Below, piece after piece: positions 27,914-36,996 of a DNA stretch of 64,000 nt. The stretch lies in assembly GCF_030347965.1 (NCBI RefSeq), contig NZ_JAQIBD010000005.1, positions 45,268 through 109,267 on the forward strand. Reading direction: 5' to 3'. The stretch is from Sulfurovum zhangzhouensis. Its GTDB lineage: Bacteria > Campylobacterota > Campylobacteria > Campylobacterales > Sulfurovaceae. Positions within the stretch are counted from its first letter, which is position 1. Each line of letters starts with the position of its first letter. Below the pieces are notes generated by a model, which was given only the letters and a program-made list of their open reading frames with translations, was not told the DNA's origin and searched no databases. Position numbers and translations under genes: made by a program.

Positions 27914-28438
27914 ATGAAAAAGTACCGCTTTATATGGTTTATGCTTATCGCAACACTGACAATCAGTACAGTTTTACAGGCAAAAGAGTTTGGTCATACG
28001 GCAAATATCGATAATGAAGCACCTATGGACCAACATCGCATACAAAGTCTGGATAGAAAAATGGGGAAACATCAGACCATTAAAAAAGATTTTAGAAATC
28101 AAAAAGAATTTTTATATCGGCAGCGTTATCAAGAACAACATAAACATAGAGCCATACTACCTTTTTCTTCATATACATTCAAACAACGCGGGTACCCTTA
28201 TAGCAAACGCGGATGGGAACTTGCATACCTGTATGATAGAGCATCCTTTTATGATAGATTTGGTTATCACTATGGATACTTTAACCGTCACGGATTTTAT
28301 TTTGAAGGCGAGTTTTACCGTTATGACCGATGGTATAGTTACTATGACCGTGTTAAAGGCAAAGGAATTTTCGGCCAACAATTCTATATGCCTGCAAACT
28401 ATCGTTATTACGGTTTTGATCCCATGCCATACAGGTGA
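27914..28438 (+). CDS. secreted Tyr/Arg-rich protein of unknown function
   Basis: 174 residues; not recognised. A Sec signal peptide (1-23, ending L-Q-A) precedes a basic region and a C-terminal half very rich in Tyr, Phe, Gly and Arg, with repeated Y-x-D-R and Y-x-Y patterns. No cysteine, so no disulfide or metal-thiolate site. Good AAAGGAC ribosome site. Might bind the envelope or nucleic acid; the composition alone cannot tell. Confidence 0.6.
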   Translation: MKKYRFIWFMLIATLTISTVLQAKEFGHTANIDNEAPMDQHRIQSLDRKMGKHQTIKKDFRNQKEFLYRQRYQEQHKHRAILPFSSYTFKQRGYPYSKRGWELAYLYDRASFYDRFGYHYGYFNRHGFYFEGEFYRYDRWYSYYDRVKGKGIFGQQFYMPANYRYYGFDPMPYR

Positions 28439-28461
28439 CACAGTTTCATAAAAGCTTTGGG

Positions 28462-28467
28462 TATAAT
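28462..28467 (+). promoter_or_regulatory. -10 box of ruvX, 7 bases from the start codon
   Basis: Perfect TATAAT ending 7 bases before the ATG at 28475. Transcription would begin at or next to that ATG, so the message is probably leaderless. No Shine-Dalgarno is present. Confidence 0.6.
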
Positions 28468-28474
28468 TTCTCCT

Positions 28475-28861
28475 ATGAAATTAGCCAGTATAGATGTAGG
28501 ACTTAAACGTATCGGTGTAGCGATCTGCCTGGATGGTAAGATCGTTTTGCCGCAAGAGGCGATCCTAAGAAAAAACCGTAACCAAGCTGCAAAGGATATC
28601 AAACACTTTTTAGAAGAGTGGGAGATAGAAAAACTGATCGTGGGCCTTCCAAAAGGCGGTTCAGCAGAAGAAGAGATGGAACGCCGGATCAAACACTTTG
28701 TCTCTTTGCTTGATCTGAATATCCAGATAGATTACCAGGATGAACAGGGATCCAGCTTTGAAGCCAAAGAGATGACGAAAGGTGACTTCAGGCATAAAAG
28801 AGACGGTCGTCTTGATTCAATGGCAGCAAAGATTATTTTAGAGAGATACCTGGGAGTATAA
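28475..28861 (+). CDS. ruvX: RuvX/YqgF Holliday-junction resolvase-like nuclease
   Basis: From the ATG at 28475 the protein is 128 residues with the RNase-H-like core: S-I-D-V-G-L-K-R-I-G-V-A (catalytic Asp6), I-V-G-L-P-K-G-G, and D-G-R-L-D-S-M-A-A near the C-terminus. Family members process rRNA ends or resolve junctions. A TTG at 28457 extends the frame by six codons, but these lie across the TATAAT box, so the ATG is preferred. Stands alone, 7 bases from the convergent permease gene. Confidence 0.88.
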   Translation: MKLASIDVGLKRIGVAICLDGKIVLPQEAILRKNRNQAAKDIKHFLEEWEIEKLIVGLPKGGSAEEEMERRIKHFVSLLDLNIQIDYQDEQGSSFEAKEMTKGDFRHKRDGRLDSMAAKIILERYLGV

Positions 28862-28867
28862 CCTCGA

Positions 28868-30079
28868 TCATTCATAACGCAATGCATCAATAGGATTCAT
28901 CTGGGCTGCTTTTCGGGCAGGAATGATCCCAAAAATAATTCCGATCAACATCGAAAAGATCAATGCGATCACCGTAATGGACGGATCGATGACAAGTACA
29001 ATATCAAGCCATTTTGCCACACCGAAAGTGATCAGCATACCTGAGAGTATCCCCACAACACCTCCCAGACCGGAAAGTACGATAGACTCGATAAGAAACT
29101 GTATCAAAATATCTTTTGCCATAGCTCCCACAGCCATACGGATACCGATCTCACGCGTACGTTCTGTCACAGAAACCAACATAATGTTCATGATCCCTAT
29201 CCCCCCGACAACTAGAGAAATCGCAGCTACTGCTCCCAACATCACAGTCAGTACCGTTGTAACCTGAGAAATCGTATCGAGAAGGGCCGTCATACTTCGA
29301 ACCTGAAAATCATCCTCTTCATTCTTTTCAATGTGCCTACGTTCCCTTAACACCCTTTCGATCTGTACTCTTGCTTCCTCCAAAGGAACGTTTTCCTTTA
29401 CTTCTGCCATCATAAGGTGTATATTGTCACTTCCCCCTATACGCCGTTGGAACAAAGTAAAGGGTACTAATACCACATCATCTTGATCGTGTCCAAATGT
29501 ATTTGCACCTTTAATCTCAAGGACGCCTATCACGCTACATGAAAAGTTTTTCAAACGTATTTTTTGACCTATCATAGATTTGGGGGTTGCAGAGAGATTA
29601 TCTATGACAGTCTGTCCCAAGATACATACATTCTGACCTCTTCTAAGTTCATTTTGTTCAAATTCCCTTCCTGCCTGCATCTTCCAGTTTTGAATCTGAA
29701 AATACTCATTTTCCACACCCCTGATGTTGGTACGGTAATTTTGTTCTTTATAGACCACTGTCATGGAACCCGACTCTACAGGTGAAATGGCATTGAGTGC
29801 ATAGATAGATGATCGAAGTGTTTCAAGGTCCTTCTTTTTAAAAGGTTTTTCTACTGCACCTCTGCTCCCAGGACCTCTACGCTGTCCGGGCATGATATAG
29901 AGTGTATTGCTACCTAACTGTTCTACGCTCTGGGTGATTGATTGACTGGCACCTTTACCTATATTGACCATCGCTATTACCGAAGCAATGCCGATAACGA
30001 TACCCACCGCAGTAAGCAAAGAACGCATAAGATTTCGTCTGATCTCACGCAATGCCTGTAAAAATGCATTACGAAACAT
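28868..30079 (-). CDS. MacB-like ABC transporter permease
   Basis: 403 residues: one N-terminal helix (about 20-42), a MacB-type periplasmic domain and an FtsX domain with three helices in the C-terminal half (E-R-T-R-E-I-G-I-R-M-A-V-G-A is the coupling helix). In MacB the ATPase is fused; here it is a separate gene that overlaps by 11 bases. Third of the adaptor-ATPase-permease operon, which probably exports a peptide, lipid-linked compound or toxin through an unlinked TolC. Confidence 0.9.
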   Translation of the reverse strand: MFRNAFLQALREIRRNLMRSLLTAVGIVIGIASVIAMVNIGKGASQSITQSVEQLGSNTLYIMPGQRRGPGSRGAVEKPFKKKDLETLRSSIYALNAISPVESGSMTVVYKEQNYRTNIRGVENEYFQIQNWKMQAGREFEQNELRRGQNVCILGQTVIDNLSATPKSMIGQKIRLKNFSCSVIGVLEIKGANTFGHDQDDVVLVPFTLFQRRIGGSDNIHLMMAEVKENVPLEEARVQIERVLRERRHIEKNEEDDFQVRSMTALLDTISQVTTVLTVMLGAVAAISLVVGGIGIMNIMLVSVTERTREIGIRMAVGAMAKDILIQFLIESIVLSGLGGVVGILSGMLITFGVAKWLDIVLVIDPSITVIALIFSMLIGIIFGIIPARKAAQMNPIDALRYE

Positions 30080-30749
30080 GCTTAACCTCTTTTTCGATCA
30101 CACCGTCTCTCAGATAGATCGTCCTTGAAGCATAGGCTGCAATATCATCTTCATGTGTCACCATGATCACAGTGATACCCTGTTGGTTAAAAGTTCTGAT
30201 CAACTCCATGATCTCATGACCGCGTTTAGTATCCAGATTACCCGTAGGCTCATCAGCGATCAGTATCTTGGGACGAGTTACCATAGCCCTGGCGATTGCA
30301 ACACGCTGCTGCTGTCCTCCGGAAAGCTGACCGGGGTCATAATAGAGCCTGTCTTCCAGTCCTACATCCTTCAGTGCTTCCGCTGCCATACGCTTGCGTT
30401 CTTTACTGTCGATCCCCTGGTAGATCAAGGGCATTTCTACATTCTCAAGCGAATTTGTTTTTTTTAGAAGATTGTATCCCTGAAATATAAATCCCAAAAT
30501 ATATCTTCTAAAGAGTGCCCGCTGATCAGAGCTTAATGAACCGATCTGGGTATCTAAGAAAATATACTCTCCGCTGCTTGGGACATCCAAAGTACCCAGA
30601 ATGTTTAGGAGTGTTGATTTCCCGCTTCCGCTAGGCCCCATTATAGCGACAAATTCACCCTCCTCTATCTCTAAATTGATATCATGCAGTACGGTTGTTG
30701 CAGCATCACCGCTTCCGTAGACTTTACTGATATTTCTCAGTGAGATCAT
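30069..30749 (-). CDS. MacB/LolD-like ABC transporter ATP-binding protein
   Basis: 226 residues with Walker A (G-P-S-G-S-G-K-S-T, near 40), Q-loop, signature L-S-G-G-Q-Q-Q-R, Walker B ([12 protein letters not shown]) and switch histidine (V-T-H-E-D). All catalytic motifs are intact. The start overlaps the adaptor stop (ATGA) and the end overlaps the permease gene, so the three are coupled. Confidence 0.95.
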   Translation of the reverse strand: MISLRNISKVYGSGDAATTVLHDINLEIEEGEFVAIMGPSGSGKSTLLNILGTLDVPSSGEYIFLDTQIGSLSSDQRALFRRYILGFIFQGYNLLKKTNSLENVEMPLIYQGIDSKERKRMAAEALKDVGLEDRLYYDPGQLSGGQQQRVAIARAMVTRPKILIADEPTGNLDTKRGHEIMELIRTFNQQGITVIMVTHEDDIAAYASRTIYLRDGVIEKEVKHVS

Positions 30750-31954
30750 TTTGCTTTTTCCTGGTTGATGATGATCTTCTGCCCTTCTTGAAGTTCATTT
30801 GTCTCTATTGCACTTAAAGGACCGTTATTCCCCATTACTTTGACATAGACTTTTTTAGGCATACTGCCCTCAAGTATCCAGACATGGGGCGTTGGATCAA
30901 CCACTATCTTTTCATCTCTTTCACCACCGAAAAAGGATCTTGATTGCGGCTTGACAGGAATAAAAAGCAAAGCAGCCCGTTTGACCACAAAAGCATCTTT
31001 GAGCGTTTTGGTTACGATATCTGCATCCACACTCATTCCCGGTTTAAGCAATAGATCCTTATTGTCCACTTCCATAATTGCTTTATAGGTAACGACACTT
31101 TCAAGCACTTCTGAATTGATTCTTACCTGGCGGATCGTTGCGCTAAAGTTGATATCAGGATATGCATCCACACTGAAACTGGCTTTTTGCCCGGCTTTGA
31201 TCTTCCCGATATCAGCTTCATCGATACTGATCTGTAGTTCCATCTTTCTTAGATCTTTTGCGATACTAAACAGTACGGGGGTTTGAAATGTCGCTGCCAC
31301 GGTTTGTCCCGGATCGACATTTCTTACCAAAATAGTTCCATCAATAGGCGAATAGATTTTCGTGCGTTCCAGATCATACTGTGCAGCTTTCAAAGCGTGG
31401 GTAGCTTGTTCTATCTGTGCTTGGGCATTAGCGATTTGTGCTTTAGTCAAAAGATAATTTGCCCACTCTCTGTCCCAGTCACTCTGAGTAGGTAAAGTCC
31501 CATTGGAAGATATTTTAAGTTTTTTATATCGCTCTACCGTTGTGTCAGATTCATAGTATTGTGCCTGGGCACTCTCCAAAGCCGCCTTGGATATTTGAAG
31601 TGCGGCTTTGGCTTTATCGTAGGCACTTTGATACTTGGTCGTATCCAGACTTGCCAACAGTTGTCCTTTTTTTACCTCGTCATTATAATCTACATATACC
31701 TTTTCAATAGTTCCCGAAACCTCGGTACCCACATCTACACTTTCCAGTGGCTGTATATACCCGCTGGCTGACACGGTAAGAGAAAGATCACTTTTTTTCA
31801 ATGTTTCTGTGACATAACGATACTCCATCCCCTGTGAACCTCGTGTAAAAAAGAGATAAACGGCTATGAGTATCACACCAATGAAAAATATCGTCCATAA
31901 GCGCCATTTAAGCGTATTTTTTTGATAGTTAATGATCTTTTGCATCTCTTCCAT
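30746..31954 (-). CDS. MacA/HlyD-like periplasmic adaptor
   Basis: 402 residues with a membrane anchor (about 17-36), a barrel-sandwich hybrid (V-S-A-S-G-Y-I-Q-P near 60 and the matching second half), an alpha-helical hairpin (115-200) and a C-terminal beta-barrel. Links the inner-membrane permease to an outer-membrane channel. The hairpin's length fits a TolC-type partner. First gene of the adaptor-ATPase-permease operon. Confidence 0.92.
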   Translation of the reverse strand: MEEMQKIINYQKNTLKWRLWTIFFIGVILIAVYLFFTRGSQGMEYRYVTETLKKSDLSLTVSASGYIQPLESVDVGTEVSGTIEKVYVDYNDEVKKGQLLASLDTTKYQSAYDKAKAALQISKAALESAQAQYYESDTTVERYKKLKISSNGTLPTQSDWDREWANYLLTKAQIANAQAQIEQATHALKAAQYDLERTKIYSPIDGTILVRNVDPGQTVAATFQTPVLFSIAKDLRKMELQISIDEADIGKIKAGQKASFSVDAYPDINFSATIRQVRINSEVLESVVTYKAIMEVDNKDLLLKPGMSVDADIVTKTLKDAFVVKRAALLFIPVKPQSRSFFGGERDEKIVVDPTPHVWILEGSMPKKVYVKVMGNNGPLSAIETNELQEGQKIIINQEKAK

Positions 31955-32022
31955 TCGGCAACCTTGTGGATATCTGTGTCACTATATACGGCACTGTTTA
32001 CATTATTCTAACAGAGCTTCGT

Positions 32023-32028
32023 TATAAT
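32023..32028 (+). promoter_or_regulatory. -10 box of the MFS transporter gene at 32064
   Basis: TATAAT 35 bases before the GTG start, in the gap divergent from the MacA-like gene. Confidence 0.5.
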
Positions 32029-32063
32029 GTCAATCCAAGAAATATACCACCTAAGGAGTCTTT

Positions 32064-33215
32064 GTGTCTATTGCAAACAGTACAAAATTCACTCTGTTAC
32101 TGCTCTCTATGACAACCATGATGTCCAACGTTGCCATCGTTACCTCACTGCCTCATCTCAAAGACCATTTTCCTGATATCGCGCAGATTGAATTTCTTTC
32201 CAGAATGATGCTCACTTTGCCTTCATTGGCGATCGCAATCCTGGCTCCTTTTTTGGGACATCTGCTGCATCGCTTCAAACGTACACATGCGCTAATGGCA
32301 GCTTTGCTCTTCTTTTCTCTAGCAGGAAGTGCGGGGCTCTATCTCCCTGATATCTATTCTTTGCTTTTGTCACGTTTCTCACTTGGGATTGCGATTGCCG
32401 TGCTGATGATCCTTACTACCTCTCTGGTAGGGGATTATTTCCAAGCCGAAGAGCGACACCGTTACATGGGTCTTCAAAGTGCATTTACTTCGGTAGGGGG
32501 ACTTCTTTTTTTACTTGCAGGTGGTATACTCAGTGATATCGACTGGCGCTATACTTTTGGCATATACCTGGTGGGAGTACTCTTTTTACCGCTAGTTTTT
32601 TTGTATATCAAAGAACCGTCCCATTACCATGTTTTAGGAGATGAGCAGAGTGTTCATCCAAAACTCTTTAAGATCTACCTGCTTGCTTTTATATTGATGC
32701 TTATTTTTTATATCCTCCCGACACAAATGCCGTTTTTGATGATGAATCATTTTGGAGCAGACGGGAAACTCACAGGGATGATCATCGCGATGGCATTTAT
32801 CTTCAATGCACTCGGAGCGATCAGTTTCTCACGTTTTAAGAAGTCTTATGATTTTAAACGTATCTATATGATCGGTATGACTATCGTTGCTGTAGGTTTT
32901 CTTCTCATCGGTAATGTACATAACGTCTATCTATTCTTTTTCACTTCACCTATTCTTGGATTTGGCGGGGGATTGTTGATGACCAATATCACGGCTTGGA
33001 TGCTACATCTTGCCCATGAAAGCAAGCGTGTCAAGTCTTCAGGCTACCTGACAAGCTCTCTTTTTATGGGACAGTTCTTCTCACCTATCGTCTTTCATCC
33101 TGCAGTGGATTACTTTGGAGTACAACATTTTTTTGTGGTTACAGGAATGATTCTAGGCGGATTGGTACTTGCAGCAGCCGGCATACAGATAGTATCTAAA
33201 AGAGATGTTCAGTGA
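32064..33215 (+). CDS. MFS transporter
   Basis: 383 residues with about twelve hydrophobic helices and the loop 2-3 segment H-R-F-K-R-T-H (a weak version of the MFS G-x-x-x-D-R-x-G-R/K motif). Similar to drug-efflux MFS proteins, but the substrate cannot be read. Start codon GTG with AAGGAG five bases upstream. The last bases overlap the GTG start of the HHH-protein gene. Confidence 0.85.
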   Translation: MSIANSTKFTLLLLSMTTMMSNVAIVTSLPHLKDHFPDIAQIEFLSRMMLTLPSLAIAILAPFLGHLLHRFKRTHALMAALLFFSLAGSAGLYLPDIYSLLLSRFSLGIAIAVLMILTTSLVGDYFQAEERHRYMGLQSAFTSVGGLLFLLAGGILSDIDWRYTFGIYLVGVLFLPLVFLYIKEPSHYHVLGDEQSVHPKLFKIYLLAFILMLIFYILPTQMPFLMMNHFGADGKLTGMIIAMAFIFNALGAISFSRFKKSYDFKRIYMIGMTIVAVGFLLIGNVHNVYLFFFTSPILGFGGGLLMTNITAWMLHLAHESKRVKSSGYLTSSLFMGQFFSPIVFHPAVDYFGVQHFFVVTGMILGGLVLAAAGIQIVSKRDVQ

Positions 33216-33499
33216 ATCCCAAAAAAGTTGTAAGAGAGACAACCAGAGAACTCACTGATCTTCCCAATATCGGCAGATCATTAGCAAATGATCTGAAGCT
33301 TATAGGTATAGACATCCCTGAAAAACTCGAAGGGAAAGACCCGCACAAGCTATATCAAAAGCTCTGTGAAATGACGGGCAAGAGGCAAGACCCTTGTGTA
33401 CTTGATACCTTTATGTCTATCATTGATTTTATGAATGGCGGCGAACCGAAAGTATGGTGGTCATATACAGATGAACGCAAAGAGAAATATAAGATTTAA
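33212..33499 (+). CDS. small helix-hairpin-helix protein (Cdd1/pathogenicity-locus family)
   Basis: 95 residues. The first half is a helix-hairpin-helix (L-P-N-I-G-R-S-L-A-N-D-L-K-x-I-G), the second matches the P-H-K-L-Y-Q-K-L-C-E-x-x-G-x-x-x-D-P-C-V-L-D pattern of the Cdd1 family. It should bind DNA non-specifically or act as a scaffold; no function is established. GTG start overlaps the MFS stop (GTGA), so it is translated with it. Confidence 0.8.
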   Translation: MNPKKVVRETTRELTDLPNIGRSLANDLKLIGIDIPEKLEGKDPHKLYQKLCEMTGKRQDPCVLDTFMSIIDFMNGGEPKVWWSYTDERKEKYKI

Positions 33500-33516
33500 C
33501 TTTTTTCTTTTATTGT

Positions 33517-34671
33517 CTATTTACCATTCCTAACAGCTAATCCAAAAAGCACCAACATCACTAACGTTCCTGTAAGAGAATATCCTAAAGCAGTATGCAT
33601 CCCAAAGTACTCCCAGATCACTCCACCTATATATGCACCAACAGCTCCAAAGAGTGCCACACCGGCATAAAATACCCCATAGACTGAACCTTTGTTCTGA
33701 GCCGTATCGGCAATATAAGCACGGTTGGCATTGAGTGAGGCAACAGTAAAGAGCCCCATAAATGCAAAGGCAAACCAGGTTGAAAGCGGATTTTGAAGAT
33801 ACAATAAAATTTGCGAGATCACACCGCTAAGATAAGCAAACATCATGATACGTTTTACACCGACCTTGTCAATCCAGCTCCCTATGATATAGCTTGTAGC
33901 CGTCTGTATCCCTGTAGAAACAACAAAAAGAAGGGGTATAAGTGCCGTTGCAATGCCGATCTCCTTTGCCTGAACGGTAAAAAAAGCATTTGAGAACATG
34001 AAAAATACAAAAAAGAAATAGACGAATAGTGCTTTAATTGTCTGCTTATCTTTCTCACTGAAAGTAAACTTCAAACTCACATGTTGAGAGGGTTTAGGAG
34101 TATCACGTACAAAAAAGATCATAAGTACCAGACCTATCATCCCAGGGATAAGTGTGGCATAAAAAATATTTCTCATCACGCTCTCGCTTTGACCAAATAA
34201 AGCAAGCAAAGCAAAAAGAATCAATGTTCCACTAAGTTCCCCGGCGATATCAAGCATCTTGTGAAATCCAAAGGTCTTGCCAGAAGCATTTTTTTTGCTA
34301 TAAGCTGCGATCATCAGGTCTTTAGGTGCTGATCTTAGTCCCTTTCCTAGGCGTTCCAATGATTGAAGTACCGTAATCTGCTGATAGTTTGTGGTAAATC
34401 CTATTAACGGTTTGGTCAATGTAGAGAGTCCATACCCTGCTACAACAAAAGGTTTGACGATCCCATAACGGTCACTAAGATAGCCTGAAATCAGTCGCAT
34501 TGCATAAGAGACAAATGTTGCAACTGCGACAATAAACCCAAGTTTATCCATACCTTCATGCAGTATCAACACGATAAAAAGCGGAAGAATAGGCTGTATC
34601 ATCGCTGTTGCCATATCAGTAAAATAGCTCACCCATCCAAGCATTACCACATTCTTATCGATGCTTTTCAT
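33517..34671 (-). CDS. MFS transporter
   Basis: 384 residues, twelve hydrophobic helices, with the MFS loop signature G-Y-L-S-D-R-Y-G in the first half. Different in sequence from the MFS at 32064. Similar proteins are often called drug or sugar-phosphate transporters; the substrate is unknown. No strong Shine-Dalgarno. Convergent with the HHH gene and about 66 bases from nagZ. Confidence 0.85.
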   Translation of the reverse strand: MKSIDKNVVMLGWVSYFTDMATAMIQPILPLFIVLILHEGMDKLGFIVAVATFVSYAMRLISGYLSDRYGIVKPFVVAGYGLSTLTKPLIGFTTNYQQITVLQSLERLGKGLRSAPKDLMIAAYSKKNASGKTFGFHKMLDIAGELSGTLILFALLALFGQSESVMRNIFYATLIPGMIGLVLMIFFVRDTPKPSQHVSLKFTFSEKDKQTIKALFVYFFFVFFMFSNAFFTVQAKEIGIATALIPLLFVVSTGIQTATSYIIGSWIDKVGVKRIMMFAYLSGVISQILLYLQNPLSTWFAFAFMGLFTVASLNANRAYIADTAQNKGSVYGVFYAGVALFGAVGAYIGGVIWEYFGMHTALGYSLTGTLVMLVLFGLAVRNGK

Positions 34672-34737
34672 CTCTATGCTCCATTTTCAACGTATCGCAT
34701 TTTATACCAATGTTCACTTACTGGCCGGTATGTTAGG

Positions 34738-35841
34738 TTATAATCTCTCTTTGAGTTTTTGTATCCTCGCATAGGCTTTGATAAGACTATCTTCTTTGAT
34801 CTCTCCACTCTTTACAAGAGCCATCACAGTATCGACCAGTTCTCTTGTGCTCACCGTCTTTACAGGATCAAGCTGGTTACCAAAAAGCAAGATATCATTG
34901 CCGGCATTGATCGCTAGCTTCAAAGTATTTTTCAACCCGTATTTTTTTGAGATCGCTCCCATCTGGAGATCATCAGTGATCACGACACCGTGATATCCCA
35001 AATGCCATCGAAGCTTTTTAGTCACTGTTTCAAAGGAGAGACTTGCAGGGTACTGACTATCCAGTTTTTTATTAAATACATGTGCGACCATCACTGTATC
35101 CGCTTTATCTGCCAGAAGTCTATACGGCTCCATTTCTTCAGGCCGCCATAGATTGGTCACATCTACAAATCCTTTATGCGTATCTCCAAGCGAAGAACCA
35201 TGACCCGGAAAGTGCTTTAATGAGGTCAAAACACCGTACTGATGCATCGCATCGATGAAAGTTGAAGAGAATGCCGCAACCTTTTTGGGATCTTTACCAA
35301 AACTTCTTCCCAAACCGTAGATCACATGATTTTGAGGATTGATTGAAAGGTCAGCTACAGGAGCAAGATCAAAATTTATCCCCACACTTTTAAGCTCATG
35401 TGCCATCTTTCTATAGGTACTTTCGACTTGTGATTTGTCCATTTTACTGACATCTGCAGCTTTGGGGTATTGACCGTAAAATCCATATATACTCTTCAAA
35501 CGCTGTACACGTCCTCCCTCTTGATCTACAGCGATCAATAGTTTACCGTCATTGGAGCAGGCTTGAAGCTCTTTTGTAAGTTTAGCTAGTTGTTTCCTGT
35601 TTGCGATATTTTTTGGTTTGTTCTTATCTACAGGATTAAAATCAAAGAGAATCACCCCACCCAGATTGTACCTTCTGATATCTTGGCATATCTGTGAGTC
35701 TTTAGGGGCAGACGTACCGTGAAACCCTACCATTAACATCTGTCCGACCATTCCGGAAAGCTTTTTTTCTTTTATTTCATCTGCTGAACTTCCAATCCAT
35801 GCTAGTAAAATAATGAACACAACCCAAACTTTTTTAACCAT
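34738..35841 (-). CDS. nagZ: glycoside hydrolase family 3 beta-N-acetylhexosaminidase, secreted
   Basis: Cleaves N-acetylglucosamine from peptidoglycan fragments. GH3 motifs: D-Q-E-G-G-R-V-Q-R, K-H-F-P-G-H-G-S-S-x-G-D-T-H (catalytic His/Asp dyad) and I-T-D-D-L-Q-M-G-A-I with the nucleophile Asp. The frame is open from 35892, but AAGGAAGGG lies 6 bases before the ATG at 35841 and that start exposes a normal Sec signal peptide (1-20), so it is used (367 residues). The signal peptide implies a periplasmic enzyme, unlike cytoplasmic NagZ of Escherichia coli. Confidence 0.9.
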   Translation of the reverse strand: MVKKVWVVFIILLAWIGSSADEIKEKKLSGMVGQMLMVGFHGTSAPKDSQICQDIRRYNLGGVILFDFNPVDKNKPKNIANRKQLAKLTKELQACSNDGKLLIAVDQEGGRVQRLKSIYGFYGQYPKAADVSKMDKSQVESTYRKMAHELKSVGINFDLAPVADLSINPQNHVIYGLGRSFGKDPKKVAAFSSTFIDAMHQYGVLTSLKHFPGHGSSLGDTHKGFVDVTNLWRPEEMEPYRLLADKADTVMVAHVFNKKLDSQYPASLSFETVTKKLRWHLGYHGVVITDDLQMGAISKKYGLKNTLKLAINAGNDILLFGNQLDPVKTVSTRELVDTVMALVKSGEIKEDSLIKAYARIQKLKERL

Positions 35842-35869
35842 ACGAACCCTTCCTTCACTTGAAAAGCCC

Positions 35870-35875
35870 ATTATA
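35870..35875 (-). promoter_or_regulatory. -10 box of nagZ
   Basis: TATAAT on the minus strand, 28 bases before the nagZ ATG at 35841. It overlaps the region of the longer open frame, which supports the shorter start. Confidence 0.5.
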
Positions 35876-35921
35876 GTACAACTGGGCTTCATTCCGTACT
35901 ATTATCACTACTGGTAAAGGG

Positions 35922-36131
35922 TCAATAAGTGTCGTATGTACCTTCCTCTACTTCACCTTTCAGCATATCGAGTGCTTCTTGCATAACCTGGATGATCAGC
36001 TCAGCTGCAAGTCTGTCATCTGCTTCAGGTACATCCCAATCGGTGAACTTCATATTTGTTTTAAAAACTGCTTTTACCTCTGAAATGATCTCATTTTTTC
36101 TTGCTTGGATATCTTTTTCTACCGGATCCAT
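35922..36131 (-). CDS. small acidic protein of unknown function
   Basis: 69 residues; not recognised. Begins M-D-P-V-E-K-D-I-Q-A-R-K-N-E-I, mostly helical, strongly acidic (many Asp/Glu), ends D-T-Y. The Shine-Dalgarno AAAAAGGAGATAG before the ATG is strong, which argues that it is a real gene although it is short. No cysteines, no signal peptide. Located between nagZ and the divergent thioredoxin-like gene. Confidence 0.65.
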   Translation of the reverse strand: MDPVEKDIQARKNEIISEVKAVFKTNMKFTDWDVPEADDRLAAELIIQVMQEALDMLKGEVEEGTYDTY

Positions 36132-36438
36132 TCTATCTCCTTTTTGTATGATTTATTTTATTATCTTACTCCTTCTATGATTAGTGTTCGGTTTACCTTA
36201 ACTGTGTATCATTTGATTACAAGAGCAATTATGGGCTGTATAAATCTTAACTCCCTTGTAGATTTCATACCTCCTTATAAACATTTCAAACTTTTCCCTT
36301 AAAATAACAATCCCTTCCATAGTTGCTCTTTATTGATAGATTTCCCCCAATATATACTTTAGATAATTCACCGCTTCACATTTATTACATATACTTTCAG
36401 TATAATGTGCGCATTAATTTATCACAAAGGTATCATAG
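36132..36438. other. intergenic region, promoters only
   Basis: Divergent promoter space for the small acidic protein and the thioredoxin-like gene. A TATAAT lies at 36401-36406. On the minus strand near 36262 an AAGGAGG sits one base before an ATG that opens a 17-codon frame; the spacing is too short for normal initiation, so I do not call it a gene. Confidence 0.5.
36401..36406 (+). promoter_or_regulatory. -10 box of the thioredoxin-like gene
   Basis: TATAAT, 32 bases before the ATG at 36439. Confidence 0.55.
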
Positions 36439-36951
36439 ATGAAAAAAATACTCACTCTGTTTTTTATTATTGTTTCGCTAGGAGCATATTTATATGCTGA
36501 AGAACAACCTGATCTCTCTTTCAAAGATATCAATGGTACAACCATACAGATCAAAGGTTCTGAACTGGGATTGGATATCCCATCACTGAAAGGAAAGGTG
36601 GTTTTTCTTGAGTTTTTTGGACACAGATGTCCTCCATGTCTCAAATCTATCCCTCACCTTATTGACCTTCAAACAAAGTATAAAGATAAACTAGCGATCG
36701 TATCGGTTGAAGTACAAGGAATGAACGAAGAGGCACTGAAAGACTTTGTATTCGAAAAAGGGATCAACTATACTGTCACTACAGAACAAAATGCAAGAAT
36801 ATTGGTCAACTACATTGCGGCACGTGCTGAATGGAGCGGAAGTATACCTTTTATGGTAGCTATGGACACAAAAGGTGATGTACAATTCGTACAGGTAGGG
36901 ATGATCCCTCAGGATTATCTTGAAAACCTTATTGCACAACTCTCAAAGTAA
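36439..36951 (+). CDS. TlpA-like periplasmic thioredoxin
   Basis: 170 residues: Sec signal peptide (1-20), then a TlpA/ResA-type thioredoxin fold with the active site C-P-P-C (near 54-57) preceded by F-F-G-H-R and the cis-proline in S-I-P-F-M-V. It should reduce disulfides, for example in cytochrome c maturation, but could act on other periplasmic substrates. Monocistronic, convergent with dprA. Confidence 0.88.
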   Translation: MKKILTLFFIIVSLGAYLYAEEQPDLSFKDINGTTIQIKGSELGLDIPSLKGKVVFLEFFGHRCPPCLKSIPHLIDLQTKYKDKLAIVSVEVQGMNEEALKDFVFEKGINYTVTTEQNARILVNYIAARAEWSGSIPFMVAMDTKGDVQFVQVGMIPQDYLENLIAQLSK

Positions 36952-36996
36952 TCTCATAGATTACTCCAACATCACGATACCATTTTGTATCGTGAT
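36947..36996. terminator. two tandem hairpins at the tlpA-like/dprA convergent junction
   Basis: A 7-base stem (agtaatc 36947-36953 / gattact 36959-36965) spans both stop codons, and a perfect 10-base stem (atcacgatac 36971-36980 / gtatcgtgat 36987-36996, loop 6) lies inside the end of dprA. They probably form a bidirectional terminator, though neither has a long T run. Confidence 0.65.

Noticed and set aside
28868..31954. Lol-type lipoprotein release system instead of MacAB-like efflux
   Set aside because: The ATPase alone could be LolD, but the adjacent HlyD/MacA-type adaptor points to efflux through a TolC channel.
36210..36262. A 17-codon leader peptide on the minus strand
   Set aside because: The AAGGAGG is one base from the ATG, too close for normal initiation, and no downstream target fits attenuation.
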